Positions 24,172 through 36,398 of a stretch of 64,000 nt of DNA are shown here, piece after piece (the stretch's first letter is position 1; every line of letters begins with the position of its first letter). The translations under genes were made by a program, and so were the position numbers. Under the pieces are notes generated by a model that made no database searches, was not told where the DNA came from, and saw nothing but the letters and a program-made list of their open reading frames with translations. The DNA is from Morchella semilibera. Lineage: Eukaryota > Ascomycota > Pezizomycetes > Pezizales > Morchellaceae. Location of the stretch: assembly GCA_009192285.1 (NCBI GenBank), contig CM018608.1:948201-1012200 (forward strand), in the 5' to 3' direction.

Positions 24172-25302
24172 CTAAATACCCATCGTATAATCCAGTTCGA
24201 CCCCGGGAACAACACCGGCAATCACCTTCACAAAGACCACTAAATACTGGTCTACTCTGAGGCCTCCATCATCACTAGTCTCTTGTTCCTCGGTCTCGCC
24301 AGCTGCGGGGACTTCCTCCCACTCTTCGCGTTCGCGCCTCCGAGCCATGCTCTCAAATATGCGCTTCATGACATCGGCATGGCGACATGGGTGTATGGTG
24401 GCCATCTGCACGCTGCCTTCCATAGGTGGGAACTCCTCTATGGTCACAGTCTTCTTGCGGTAATCGGGCGCGATGTCTTCGAACATGACGGTGGGGGGAT
24501 TGAGGGGCATGCGGGTGATACCGTCATAACCGGAGAGGTAAAAGCGTGGGACACGGTAATAAACGGAGTAAGTGATGTAGAGGCTGTAGGTGCGAAGGGG
24601 TCTAGGGGGTGATCGTGGGGGGGTTAGCTAAGCTATCAAAGCTTGGAAGTGGGGGGGGTAAGAATGTCTCAGATAGCTAGAGCTAGCTATCTAGAGCTTC
24701 CCCTCGGCTATGCAGCTATATGGGAGCTCCTGAATGAAGGTGTAAACAAACGGATGGTATACTCACGATTTAACACCTCTGCCACCTGTTTTAGGCTTTG
24801 GAGCCTCTTTGATGATGGCCTCATCATCGTCTTCCTCTTCATCAGGGATATCGTCGTCTTCTTCCTCCTCTTCCTCCTCCTCCTCCTCCTCCTCCCCAAC
24901 CTCGTCCACTGTCTTTACTTTTGCCATATCGGAAGCTTCCCCGGCAGCAGCAACAGCAGCGGCATCAGTGGTGGTGGCGGTGGATGAGAGAGTATTATCC
25001 TCCCACTCGTCCTCTCCATCCTTGGCTTCGCTGGGATTCCATGACGAGAAAGTGTCATCGACACGGCTGTGGCAGGGCGCGTTACGGAGGACGAGATACT
25101 GCTTCTCCTCGGGAAGATGCGCAACGCGCTTTGCTGGGTCCGCTGGGGCCCAGGACCAGGTCGGGAACTTGTAAACGAGGTAGTCACCGGCGGCGACGAA
25201 CTCTTCGGGGGTGACTTGGCCGGTCTTGGTGAATGTTGAGGCGTTGGAGGGGGTTGAGAGATACTCTCGTAGAGTGGATAAAGTGGAATAAAAAGGGTTC
25301 AT
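24172..25302 (-). CDS. atg3: Atg3, E2-like enzyme for Atg8 lipidation
   Basis: Transfers Atg8 to phosphatidylethanolamine during autophagosome formation, accepting Atg8 from Atg7. Exons on the minus strand are 25302-24767 and 24601-24172. The 164-bp intron (24602-24765/6; GTGAGT...CCCTAG) closes in frame at 321 residues. Evidence includes the N-terminal amphipathic start with STLREYLS, then [21 protein letters not shown], and the E2-like half with [19 protein letters not shown] and the catalytic HPC motif with Cys about 251 ([10 protein letters not shown]). The C-terminus [10 protein letters not shown]...YTMGI is typical. The flexible region (about residues 140-165) carries a long Glu/Asp run encoded by a CTC/CTT triplet tract. 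The intron contains a striking inverted repeat. Confidence 0.96.
24671..24692. repeat. 22-bp inverted repeat inside the atg3 intron
   Basis: AGATAGCTAG and CTAGCTATCT form perfect 10-bp arms separated by 2 bp, within the only intron of atg3. In RNA this could make a short stable hairpin between donor and acceptor. Function is unknown, and coincidence in AT-rich intron sequence is possible. Confidence 0.8.
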
Positions 25303-26319
25303 ACTTATATTGGGCGATATTTGGTAGTATTGTAACTGTTTGTATGGTGTAACTAGTTGTAGGATTTGCCTGTCTGTGATAACAGGTATGGGAGAGAGGG
25401 ATAGAAGGTGAAGTGGGGGTTGGTTGGGTGTGACTCTGGTAGTTGTGATGGGGGGGATAAGTATTAATACTGACTGGATAACTAGCAGGAGATGTAGATG
25501 AAGGATAGGGGAGTCACACAGAGGAAAGAGGTACTAAGGCTAGGGCCATGGCGGGGGAGGGGAACTAACAAGGCTATACCTAGTGATACGATGCTTATGC
25601 GTAACTTTAGGTATAGAGCACACAGTATTGTAGCGACGCCGAGTTGAATATAAATCATGTGACCCTTCTCTCACCATCACCAAATCTGATGAGGGCTTCA
25701 CACAAATGAGAGTCACATGACCTATATTAAATTCGGTATTAAGAGTACGTATTTGGTAACTGCCAATTTCAAATGGCAGCCAGGCCTCCAACTTTGGTTT
25801 TCAATGGGGGTAGCTGTGGATATATGTACCCACTACCGCAGCTAGTATCATGAGTACCGGGTGCATTAGAGACTTTTAGCCACGGGCGTGAAAGACAACG
25901 AAGGAAATCATAGGCATAAGGATTGAATATATCTCCATGCGTACCTTCAAGTCTTGTAGTTGAAAATCTTATATCACATCCTACCTGCATCCAACCTTGC
26001 ATGTCTTGGAAGTCTTGGGAATAATTTTTTGTTCGTTAATGGCTAAAAGACTCTATCGCATTTTCAGTTCCAACACTAGCATACTTTACAGGTATCGTGA
26101 TAAACTCATACCATTAACGGGGTCGATTTTGGCCACTGAGGTAAGCATCATGTGACTTCGGTGGTTACCCTACGTTCCTCACTTTAGCCTCTCTTGTTCT
26201 GTCACGAATCCTCATCCACTCAACCTTGCAATTTCGACTATAACTTCTATTAGAAACTACAACAACCAACAAACAACCAACACACCCAATCCGTTTCGAT
26301 CATTTTTATCGTTTCAACC
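25303..26319. promoter_or_regulatory. divergent promoter region of atg3 and fal1
   Basis: A 1017-bp spacer between two divergent genes. The fal1 side is rich in CAAC repeats (AACAACCAACAAACAACCAAC, about 26260-26290), a common leader composition in fungi. The atg3 side has GGGG and GATA-like pieces. A pair of short inverted arms (CTATACCTA...TAGGTATAG) lies at about 25573-25615. No gene is recognised. Confidence 0.5.
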
Positions 26320-27882
26320 ATGGCTGAAGCTGGAATTAACAGGAAGGAGGATGCTAGACTCGAGTTCAAGACTTCTACGGAGATTACTGTGTAATTCCCC
26401 TACCTGCTCGCCAATGCGCGTGTTCTGCCTGTGCTAACTATTCAAACAGCGCGCCTACCTGTACGTGCCCTCAAACTTGCCCCTCCAATCCCAACTCGAG
26501 AATACTAACATATCATCCGATCCCCAGTCGAGTCTATGCAACTGAAGGGTATGGCCTCTCTTCCACACACTATATACTTTTCTTACTGACATCCATGTAC
26601 AGAGGCCCTTCTTCGTGGAATCTATGCATATGGTTATGAGTCCCCTTCAGCTGTACAATCGCGTGCCATCGTCCAGATCTGCAAAGGTCGTGACACAATC
26701 GCTCAAGCACAATCCGGTACTGGTAAAACCGCCACTTTCTCGATTTCTATCCTTCAGGTCATCGACACTGCCGTGCGCGAGACACAAGGTTAGTTTCCCA
26801 GTCCTTGATAGTGCATAAGCACCCTCCCCCACTGACTGGCCGGAATAGCACTGGTCCTTTCACCTACCCGCGAACTCGCCACTCAGATCGGGTCCGTTAT
26901 CATGGCTCTCGGAGACTATATGAATGTACAATGTCACGCCTGTATTGGTGGAACAAATATCGGGCAGGACATCCAGAAGCTCGACTACGGTCAACACGTC
27001 GTCTCTGGCACCCCCGGGCGAGTCGTAGACATGATCCGGCGCAAAAACCTCCGTACTCGCCATATCAAAATGCTCGTCCTTGACGAGGCTGATGAGCTCC
27101 TCAACATGGGTTTCCGCGAACAGATCTACGATGTATATCGCTACCTTCCCCCCAGCACGCAGGTTGTCGTTGTATCGGCCACTCTGCCCTACGATGTTCT
27201 TGACATGACACGGAAGTTCATGACAGACCCCGTACATATTCTTGTCAAGCGTGATGAGTTGACTCTTGACGGCCTTAAGCAATACTTTATTGCCGTTGAG
27301 AAGGAGGAGTGGAAGTTTGACACCCTGTGCGATCTGTATGACACTCTAACTATCACACAAGCTGTCATCTTCTGCAATACCAGGAAGAAGGTCGACTGGC
27401 TGGCGGAGAAGATGAGAGAGGCCAACTTCACGGTCTCGTGTATGCATGGAGAGATGTTGCAAAAAGAGCGTGATAGCATCATGCAGGACTTTAGGCAGGG
27501 AAACAGTAGGGTACTTATCTCGACCGATGTCTGGGCGAGAGGTATCGATGTCCAGCAGGTCTCACTGGTCATTAACTACGACTTACCAAATAATCGTGAA
27601 AACTACATTCACAGGATTGGTCGAAGTGGTAGATTTGGACGCAAGGGGTATGATGCTTTTCCATGGTTTAGTGTTGTTTAGGGTAAGGCTGCTAACACAA
27701 TGTAGTGTTGCTATCAACTTTGTTACTAGCGAGGACGTCAGGATCCTCCGCGATATAGAACTTTATTACAGTATGCCTGCCTCCTTCCCCTCCTTCCCCT
27801 TGTTACCTTTAGCATCTAACACTGTAATCTAGGTACCCAAATTGATGAAATGCCAATGAATGTCTCCGATCTCTTGTCATAA
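26320..27882 (+). CDS. fal1: Fal1, eIF4A-III-type DEAD-box RNA helicase
   Basis: ATP-dependent RNA helicase: eIF4AIII is the RNA clamp of the exon-junction complex, and yeast Fal1 acts in 18S rRNA processing. Seven exons (26320-26390, 26450-26460, 26528-26548, 26603-26788, 26849-27647, 27706-27770, 27833-27882) total 1203 nt and close at 400 residues, the family length. All helicase motifs are visible: Q motif ([10 protein letters not shown]), motif I AQSGTGKT, Ia [51 protein letters not shown]. The C-terminus ([22 protein letters not shown]) is eIF4AIII-like. Exon 2 is only 11 nt and exon 3 only 21 nt, each with a GT-AG intron; without them the frame and the conserved APTFESMQLKEAL are lost. 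Confidence 0.96.
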
Positions 27883-28968
27883 ACATAGGTGGCAGATCGA
27901 AATTTCTTAGGTTCTCTTATATAAAAAAAAGCCCCTTACCTCCTGAATGCTTTTAGGGAGGGGGCAACGCATAAGGCAAAATGTGAGGAGGAAATGGGTC
28001 TGTATGGCTAAAGGTTTGTAATTGATACATTGTTATCCTTATAATCCCCTTCTGCGAGTGAATATGGTGCTGATTCGACCAATATAGATTGAAATGAAAA
28101 TTTATCATACGAAATTGGTTTTCCTACTTTTTTTTTCTTTCTCTTTATGGGTGATAAGAGTTTTTGCTTCTGTTTTTCTTTTTTTCTCTTAATGCGCATG
28201 ACTCTGATTCTTGATGCCTGTGCATGGATATTCATAGTTAATCTGCAAACCCAAATTGAGGGTGGAGTTATTTTTCCCGAGGAGTTTGAGAGTGGAGGAG
28301 TACTTGTGGCGAGAACAACTTTCTGCCAAATTTTGTGAGAAAACGCGGTTGCAAACAAAAGTGGTGGCGGAAACTTTCTTACTTATTCTCGTGGCAAAGT
28401 ACCATTAGCGCGTAACCGCGGTAGATTTTGCCACTGATGTTTGGCTTTTGTCACGCAAGACAAGGCCGGATAAAATATCCCAGAACCTGACCATTATTAG
28501 CCAGCCAATCAGAATAAATTTATGTGAGGCTTTGCGGATCATGCATGATCACTCTTCTTGCAGTGAACCTACATAGCTTTGAGTTCGCAACGGTAAATCT
28601 CGTGTCATCCTGATTGCCACTGCCTACCCAGAGTTCCTTGTGAATTGTTTTAACTTCTGCTATGGACTAGCAGGTATGATTGTGTTGAGACAGCATCTGG
28701 CAGTTATAATTACATGTATCTATAGTACAAAAGCGTTCTTTGGAACAGGTAGATATTACCCATGACCAACAATAACTTTTATAGACTCAAAAAATCGATC
28801 TCACCCAGTGAAAAACTCCGTCGACCAAAAAGGTAATTAGAACAGGCAATAATCCAAACATTAAGCCACCACGATATCAAGAGAATATTATATTCCAGTA
28901 TTTCATGAAAACATTCCTATGATGGCCGTATCAGTACCAGTATATAATCAAATACCCTAACAATGGTA
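27883..28968. other. intergenic between fal1 and permease (convergent)
   Basis: It holds the fal1 3' side (A run near 27925), a T-rich stretch at 28130-28180, and TACATGTA at 28711-28718. Short open frames here have no family features. No gene is recognised. Confidence 0.55.
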
Positions 28969-31109
28969 TCAAAAAGCAAACAGTGAACATATATACCTGG
29001 GGGGAACCGGGACAAATTGGCGTTCGTATTCATCAATGTCCGCTTTGTCGGAGAAAAGATCAGCATTTTCCGGTGACCGCCATTTCGTTTTGTGGGTGAA
29101 CTTCCATGCGATGAATAGGACTGGGAATAGGAAAATCATAAGGTATCTGTTTTGTCCTTAAAGTCAATTTCTTCCTTTCGAGCAGCAAAGGATAAAATAA
29201 GACCACTCACGAGAAGAGGAATGTAGGGACATCCCAGTTTCCCGGTACGAAGACTGTATAGCCGCCGACAAAGCACATAATAGATGTAGCTGTGAACGCA
29301 TACCATGCTGTAGCTGGCTGCCAGAAGCCCTTATGTGGTAGGGTGTCCCGTGAGATTCCCTGCGCGGCAAGAGCTTTCCTGAACTTGATATAGGTGAAAG
29401 TGATCACCGAGAAGTTGATCAATTGCGATGCTGTAACCTGGGAAGGCTTAGAAATATGAAGCTATCTATAGTGGTAGGCTATAGGGCGGGAGACAAACCA
29501 GGTTGATGAACCATTGCAAAACCACTGCTGCATTATTGGAGACCTGTAGGAATGACAGAAGAGCGATTCCAAGAACTATGGCGATCGAGTAAATAGGTAT
29601 ACCGCCCTTGGTGCACTTGGCTAATATCTTTGGGGCTTTGCCCTCAAGGGCTATACGTATGCTGTTAGATCCATACCAAAGTAAAAATGTGGAGGGATAC
29701 TAACCAAGGCCATATAAACTTCGGCTGGCACAGTAAACATATGAATTACCGGCCGATAACGCAGCAGTAAAAATTAAAGCATTCACGATGTGAGGTAGGA
29801 CGGGGATTCCCATCCTGTCCATAGCTACAACATAAGGGGATGCAGCAGCACCTGGTCGTCCCTCGGAGAATGCAGTCTTCATTGTTGGATCATTGTATGG
29901 GACGACGATTCCTACACAAAGGGATCCCAAAACGAAGAATGTGGTAAGGCGGTAGAATACGGCATTGAACGCCCGAGGCAAGACTTTACGTGGGTTTTCT
30001 GCCTCTCCGGCTGCCATACTGACATAATCTGGTCCTGCAATAGTAAAACTAGCTTGAATGAGGCAGGCAACGAACCCAATGAACCTTCCAACATTGCCTG
30101 TTTTGGTCGACTCTGCAAATGGGCCCTGCTATACATCAGCCCCTAATTCTTAGAGAGGTGAGTGGCTAGAGATGGATTGTTACCGGGTCCTTCCAGTATC
30201 TAAACCCATACCTGTCACCTTGCGGGTTCCCCCCAAGCATTGTGACAAAAGTGAAGCAGATTAAGCCGATGATCAAGATAACTTTTCCCAAAGCCATCCA
30301 AAATTCACTCTCCCCGTACCATTTTACGGCCGTCAGGTTCACGAGTCTAGGTTAACGCTTTAGTTAGTTATGGGTAACATGGAAGTAAGGCACATAATAA
30401 CTTACGCATAGCATGCGATAATGACAGTAATCACAATGGCTACGTGGATCTTATCGGTCCAGTACTGTAAAATAACGTTACAGGCAACAACTTCGAAGGG
30501 TACAAGGGCTGCTTCGAAAATGAAGAAGTTGTACCCAGCGGCAAAACCAAGAGCATCATCTACATAACGTCCCGCGAATCGAATGAACGGCGAAGATACA
30601 GGAAGGTAGGTCACCATCTCCGCCATACAGTTGTTGATTGACAAAATAACGGTACACCTATATTTTGCACAAACATGAGTATCCCGACATTTAGGTTTCA
30701 ATTCCTCCCAACAACAGAGTTTTTATTAGAAAGTACTCCATTTTTCAGATTACGTTACAGCCTACTTCTCGGCATGGGGATCCTCTCGAGTTATCCGCCG
30801 TTGGGGCAAGATATCGTACCATAATGAGAAAGCAATAAACAAACTAGCAGGTCCTCCCTGCATCAATCCTCTTCCAATATTCACATAAAGTGCAGTCCCA
30901 ATTGTACCACCAATGCCAATCAATTGAATGTGCCTAGGTTTCAATTTCCGGTGAGTATGGTCGTAACTTGGGGGCAACGAGCCCGTCTCGCCGTCATCTG
31001 CGGAAACCCTGGCTCCGCTAAAGAAAGTCGGGTCTGCTGAAGACTTCCCGGCATCCGAACGTTTGTAGGTATTTGAAGAGACTTCCTGCTTGACACCTGT
31101 GGGAGCCAT
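28969..31109 (-). CDS. amino-acid permease (YAT/APC family)
   Basis: Plasma-membrane H+/amino-acid symporter of the fungal YAT group. Seven exons on the minus strand (31109-30820, 30657-30406, 30346-30184, 30125-29705, 29650-29499, 29437-29211, 29146-28969) sum to 1683 nt and close at 560 residues, the usual length with about 12 spans. Signatures are HRKLKPRHIQLIGIGGTIGT at the first span, SINNCMAEMVTYLPV, the substrate-region FIGFVACLIQASFTIAGPDY, EAENPRKVLPRAFN, and LEGKAPKILAKCTKGGIPIY. The last exon ends PVPPRYICSLFAF. A donor-like GTATAT falls just before that end, so a different last few residues are possible. The substrate cannot be assigned from sequence alone. The start was chosen at the only upstream Met before the charged N-terminal tail. 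Confidence 0.9.
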
Positions 31110-33705
31110 CTCTTGGGCTGATGCTAGAGGCTAAAGGTCGACTGTCAATCATATGATAGATGCGGGAGCTGCTGTATACTTATAGATACAACGTCTCTAG
31201 GCGATTCCCCATTCATCTAGGGCTAGGTTGCATGTTTCCCCGAGGACAACATGTATTTCACCCATGCATACACATACCAAACTCTGAGCCTGCGGTAAAG
31301 CCTTTGGGACTAATCAGCAGGTGCATGGTATGTATGCCTTGTTTACCCCGCCAGAAGGCGACGAGTAAGACGCTATAAGGATATTAGAACTGAGCCTGGG
31401 CATCGTCATTCATACAAGAGAGTCTAATGTTTTCACTATACACACTACGCGGTCCCAATTGCAAAGGGATCCAATGTTCCAACGATCGGTATTCTACCGA
31501 ATCTACTTGCAACCTGGCAGTCCCAGCAGAAATTTCCTCGCATACTCTCACATGCCTGTGGCTTAAGCTTCGATCACTACAGTATGTTCTCCGAGACCTT
31601 CCTGTATATAAACCGAACTTTACTCCTACCGTCTACGGACGTAAGGAAAGGATGGCGAGGCACTCATAAACCCTGCATTAATAACGCAATTAGTCTTGAA
31701 ATCCCGATTAATCATCGTTTACCAAACCCGGATGGATACCCCGCTGATTTAGGTATCTTATCAGTTAGACACCTGCACTTTAATGAAGTAGGCCCTTAGA
31801 ACAGCGCGAGGACAAAATCACTAGACATCCGAATATGTAAGTACATAAGATGGCAATGCACAGGCAGGAGGCATGCACCAGCCCGAGTGACAATATGTGA
31901 TCATGATCCATGAGTCTTTCTCTACCATGCTCGGGTGCACCACCCACAGTGGGTTCATCCTAGATGTATGTACTTCATACAGAGTACATTCACTCTATGT
32001 ACCTACATGTACTACATGTACATGTATGTACCTACATGTAAGTACATACTCTTGAATATGTACCTGCATATAGGGCCATCCACTCCAACGAGCTAGTGAT
32101 CATTTGCCCTGCAGCGAACAGTACAAAATATGGTAATTTTAGGATACCCACTTGTGTGGCACCGAATCTAATTCTAACATCGCATATGGAGGAGACTCGA
32201 TATCCTGGGGTGCTTAAAGCGGGGGCCAAGCTTAGGAAAACGAAACTTACATGCCCACGGTGGGACGCGGGTGCCCCAGACGTCCCGTGTCTGGGCGGAA
32301 ACATGAACCATGCACTATCACATGTTTTACAGCTTTTAGTGTAATAGACCTCACACGAAATAATTCTAGGAAAGGCTAGAATGCATGTACCCTCTCCGCC
32401 ATACGTGTCTGAAATAAAAGGACCTGACACGGGTGTCATAAAAGGCTGTATGCAAAATGGTTCGTGAGCTCATCCTAACTGAGAGTAGGCCGTGTAGGGG
32501 GAATATAGGCGCTATCATGGAATCAAGTTTGCAAGTGCACCCAACATGTGTGTTTCTACGTCTCAGGATTGGTAGGTTTATATCACTAGGTCCTGCGCTT
32601 TAGCTCTTTGCAATTGGGCCTTTAAGAATCGGTTGCAAGCGATAATCAAAATGTTTTTTCTCAAGCTCAGTCTCATGTATTTATGCTCATCCCAGTGTTG
32701 AGCTCAGTAATGATCCTGCTATCTCCCTCACCGTGGCTATGTATTCAACAACCTGCTTGCCATTATAGCATATCAGACTACGGCAAAATCATGATTGATC
32801 CGGATTGCAATAGAATCATGAATTACCGATGCTTCTTATAAGTAAGTTCGACTAAGTTAGGTACATGAACAATACTAGACAAAAAATTTAGAACTGAGTT
32901 TTTTGTGGGGCTCTTAGGGAATGCCGTCCAGAAGGTCAAGAGCGGTCCTACTGCGAGAGGACTATCAAATTCAATAATTTTCATCACAAGAGCGGTGGGA
33001 ATAATGAAATCTGCGGTCCGTATCGTATTGGGGATTGCCAACATTAATAAATGCATGAAGCACGAGAAGTTAATAATAGGAGGAATTTTGAACATGACCT
33101 CAGACTGCTGGAGTTGTGAATACCAGGGTTCTAAATATCCTCCAATTGCCTGATAACCATGATAACTGCCCTCGTCGCGGCCCTGGAAAAAGAGTTTCTA
33201 AATCCTACATATGTACATTATTGTGAATACGAACAATGAACGTACGCCGGCCTACTGCTCGCATTGAGTACCGTTAATTCTCGAATAATCCACTATCCCC
33301 GTATTTGTATGTGGTAAGTCCGGACCAAGGTGAATTGGCAAATCAAACTTCACGGACTCGTGCAGATACATACTTTTTCTCACCCGGAATCAAGACTTAG
33401 CGACGCGGGGATAGTGGATTTCTCGAGAATTGACGGTAGGGGAACTTGTATGGTGGCATAATTGTTATTTTCTTAATTAATAAGGCAAATATACATACGT
33501 ATTCACCGCAACACCCACTCAACATATGGTACGAGAAGGCCAGCAAATGCTGGTTGTGTGCAGATCAATTTGTCCTTTCAGGCCGGCAACATGGATTGTG
33601 TAACGGTGTATAAACCTACTTAAATCACTGCCTAACACTTGCTCACTCTTCAAACCGCATCACATTACTTCATACTCTCAAAAACATATCCTCAAGCTTA
33701 TAAAC
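31110..33705. other. 2.6-kb gene-poor stretch with palindromes and a MITE
   Basis: No defensible gene. It holds the permease promoter side and a dense cluster of TACATGTA palindromes (32004, 32013, 32019 overlapping, 32033) within ACCTACATG-type repeats at 31.97-32.06 kb. It also holds the TIR element at 33271-33436 and the promoter of the small gene at 33706 (TATAAACC near 33610). The longest frame (32032-32439, minus) shows no known motif. Confidence 0.55.
33271..33436. mobile_element. MITE-like element with TA duplication (166 bp)
   Basis: About 33-bp terminal inverted repeats, differing at roughly three positions, start CCGTYAATTCTCGA and run to ATCCACTATCCCCG. Both ends are flanked by TA (33269-33270 and 33437-33438). 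The interior has no coding capacity. TA target duplication and short size fit a non-autonomous Tc1/mariner (pogo/Fot-like) element. The family assignment is inference; the inverted repeats and TA flanks are seen directly. Confidence 0.8.
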
Positions 33706-34016
33706 ATGTCTTCCGCGAACACCAGCAAGAAAACTAGTAACCAGGGCAGTTCTAACACAACTGCACCAGCTGCCTCCACCGAAAAGTCCACTTACGCAAC
33801 CATTAAAGAAGGTTGGGGCAGCCGCCCTAATTTCCAGCACTCTTATGGACTCTCTATGACTCCTGAGGGAATAGAAGAAGGTATGGTATATTAAACGAAA
33901 TTCTTCAAGATATAGGATTTGCCATAATCTGGGGCCGGGTTAATAACGTGCTTGATTTAGGAAATGCCATATTGGAAGCAATGAAAGACTCCGATAGCAA
34001 AGCTGGCAAGAAATAG
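33706..34016 (+). CDS. small conserved fungal protein, function unknown
   Basis: Two exons (33706-33880 and 33961-34016) with an 80-bp intron (GTATGG...GATTTAG) close in frame at 76 residues. The N-terminal 30 residues are Ser/Thr/Asn-rich and probably disordered. The C-terminal part (GWGSRPNFQHSYGLSMTPEG, then NAILEAMKDSD) is the kind of short motif I recall from uncharacterised small proteins of many Pezizomycotina. No catalytic residues, signal peptide or membrane span is visible. The downstream intergenic region is about 1 kb before rpl35. Confidence 0.75.
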
Positions 34017-35033
34017 ATTTTATGCCCTATGGCCGTGGTAGTAAGGTGAGTTCCGCGCGTCTACTATCAACTTTTAGATAGAGTGCTCTCTGACTTTCGA
34101 AGCGTAAGGCTTGTGTATGGTGGGCTGGGATTACATATACAAGTGTGAAGCTTGAGCCAGCCACTTCTGGTACTTTTGTTGAAAGCAGATAGCATCAATT
34201 CAAACTGAATTCTTGTCCGAACATGATATGCAATACATGGCTTAACGACGACCCAAACATGATCATAGAAAATCACTCGTCATGCCCCACCTATTGACTA
34301 CAATAGCGAAACATTATATTCTAGCCTGTGAGGTCTTTACATCAAGTACTTACATAAGTAACTATTAAATAAGTTATTTATATTATTATAACTATGTGGG
34401 TGAGATTTTTTTGGGGGGGAGAAGGTAGGAAAGAGCTGCTTTGCTGGTGAGGTCAGCGATAAATTTTGTTATTTGCTCCCTTTAGAACTTGCAGGAGTGT
34501 ACTCCAATATCAGGTGGCTGCGGAATAAGCGAGGAAGCACGGAAGGTGCTCGAAAAATATCATATGCCCTAGCGTCCCCTTCACTTCACTCATCACTTCA
34601 CTCCCTGAACGTGTTCTGGCTTAAATAAGTGCATGTGCTCTTGAGAATCAGGTCATTTACTTGTGCCGTGCTCATGTAATAGAATACAAGACCCTGTGAA
34701 CTAAACCGGGCGCTGACAGGCGAGAGGCCCTTCAGCCTATGAATAATTCTGCAGCACCAGAGAGCCACACCTAGAGAAGTTACGGGTGTAGGGGTAAGTC
34801 TGTAGACAGTGGTCGTAGTACTTAAGTTGCATATGATAGAATAAGATCAGATAAGGGTATCAACCCTACCGTATCGCCAAGGCCACGAGACTGCTGCCCA
34901 CAAATACTGTAACACCGAATTCTACTCCACCATAGCAACACGCAGGATACGCCGACATCGCAAATTCACGACTCACGACAAATCCCGACGCCAAAACAAC
35001 ACCGACCCCACTAACCCGCAAAACCTAATCAAG
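34017..35033. other. intergenic upstream of rpl35
   Basis: AT-rich 3' flank of the small gene, with a G run near 34413. The last 150 bp before rpl35 is C/A-rich (CACGACAAATCCCGACGCC), as is common for ribosomal-protein leaders. No gene is recognised. Confidence 0.55.
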
Positions 35034-35793
35034 ATGGTACGCCGAACCTCTCTCCTTTTTTCCGGTGCTCATTTCGACGGATCAATTCTGCAAATTTGGC
35101 CGGTGGAGTTCGAGAACCAGAAGTGCTGATGGGACATTTTTTTTCCTTTTCAATTTAGCCCGGTGTCAAGACAGGATCCCTGTGGAAGAAGTCCAAGAGT
35201 GACTTGGACAAGCAGCTCAATGAGCTGAAGAACGAGCTTTCCAGCCTCCGTGTCCAGAAGATCGCCGGTGGTGCTTCCTCCAAGCTTACCAAGATGTACA
35301 TTCCCCCTCCAACCAGCAGCTCCGATATCCAACTAGGAAAGGGGAACATGGGGGGAACATGAGTAACTGATATATGGGTTTGCAGCCACGATGTCCGCAA
35401 GTCCGTCGCCCGTGTCCTTACGGTCATCAACGCCACCCAGCGCCAGCAGCTCCGCATCTTCTACAAGAGCAAGAAGTACCTGCCTCTCGACCTCCGCGCC
35501 AAGAAGACCCGCGCGATCAGGAGGCGGTTGACCAAGCACGAGTCCAGAATCAAGACTGTTAAGGAGAGCAAGAAGGCTCTACACTTCCCCAAGAGGAAGT
35601 ATGCTATCAAGGTGGGTCAACTCTAGGAGACCGTTTAGAGAGAAGGGATTTGAGGAAAGGATAAAAAGGGACCCTCTTTGAAGAATAAGAAGGGGGTGTG
35701 TGTTCAGGGGGTAAACACGGTTTTGGGGGTGGAGGTTTTGATCTTGGATGAACAATGCAGTACTAACGATCCGTTTTTCAAATACAGGCTTAA
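35034..35793 (+). CDS. rpl35: 60S ribosomal protein L35 (uL29)
   Basis: Component of the large ribosomal subunit at the polypeptide exit tunnel. Four coding exons (35034-35036, 35159-35295, 35386-35611, 35788-35793) close at 123 residues, the family length. Signatures are [75 protein letters not shown] and the C-terminal [11 protein letters not shown]. The first coding exon is only ATG, and the last is only GCT TAA, encoding the final Ala and stop. Introns are 122, 90 and 176 bp with GTACGC, GTACAT and GTGGGT donors. Early introns in ribosomal-protein genes are common in fungi and may aid expression. Confidence 0.97.
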
Positions 35794-36398
35794 GCGGTGA
35801 TCCTTTTTTCTTTTCTTCTGGGATATCAAAACGGGGTAAAAAAATAAATAAATGTCTTCTGCTCGGTTTGTGGGGCGGGTGTACCTTACTGGAATTGCTT
35901 ACATGGTAATTTTTTTTTCCGCAAAGAGGACTGAAATATACATGAGGCTCTTCCCCGGGTGTGAATAGTATTTCCTCCCCTTTGATCTCAATTTCTTTTT
36001 CGGCCATATTTCGGTGTTAGGACAATGGGATACAAAATCTGGGTTTGGGGGCTTATAGCGCGTAAAATCGTCCACGTTCATAAACTAGCTTCCGATATCC
36101 ATCACATTTTCAGATAAGCGCAAATAGCCTCACACTCCAAGCTTCTCCTTAAGACCATCATTGTTGCTCTTCGGTATATAATCCAAAAATTAAGTTAGAT
36201 ACTTATTCTCGGAACACTATCATCGAGTGAGAATGCATGAGGGACTCCCAGGAGGGGGTTGTGGTCCCCGAATCATCAAGTTTATTTCTATCTATTGGAT
36301 GAAAAAAGAGTATTTGCTCAGGTTACTTACACATAGTTTTCGTATAATTCAATATTCCAAAATCACTTGGAAGTGATGTTCTCAGAACCCAATCCACC
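35794..36398. other. intergenic, convergent 3' ends of rpl35 and the TPR/SET gene
   Basis: AT-rich 3' flanks with T or A runs near 35798 and 35911. No gene is recognised; minus-strand frames here overlap the rpl35 introns and have no family features. Confidence 0.55.

Noticed and set aside
32032-32439. Minus-strand frame of 135 codons
   Set aside because: Overlaps the TACATGTA cluster at its end, contains no known domain, and has no conserved-looking composition.
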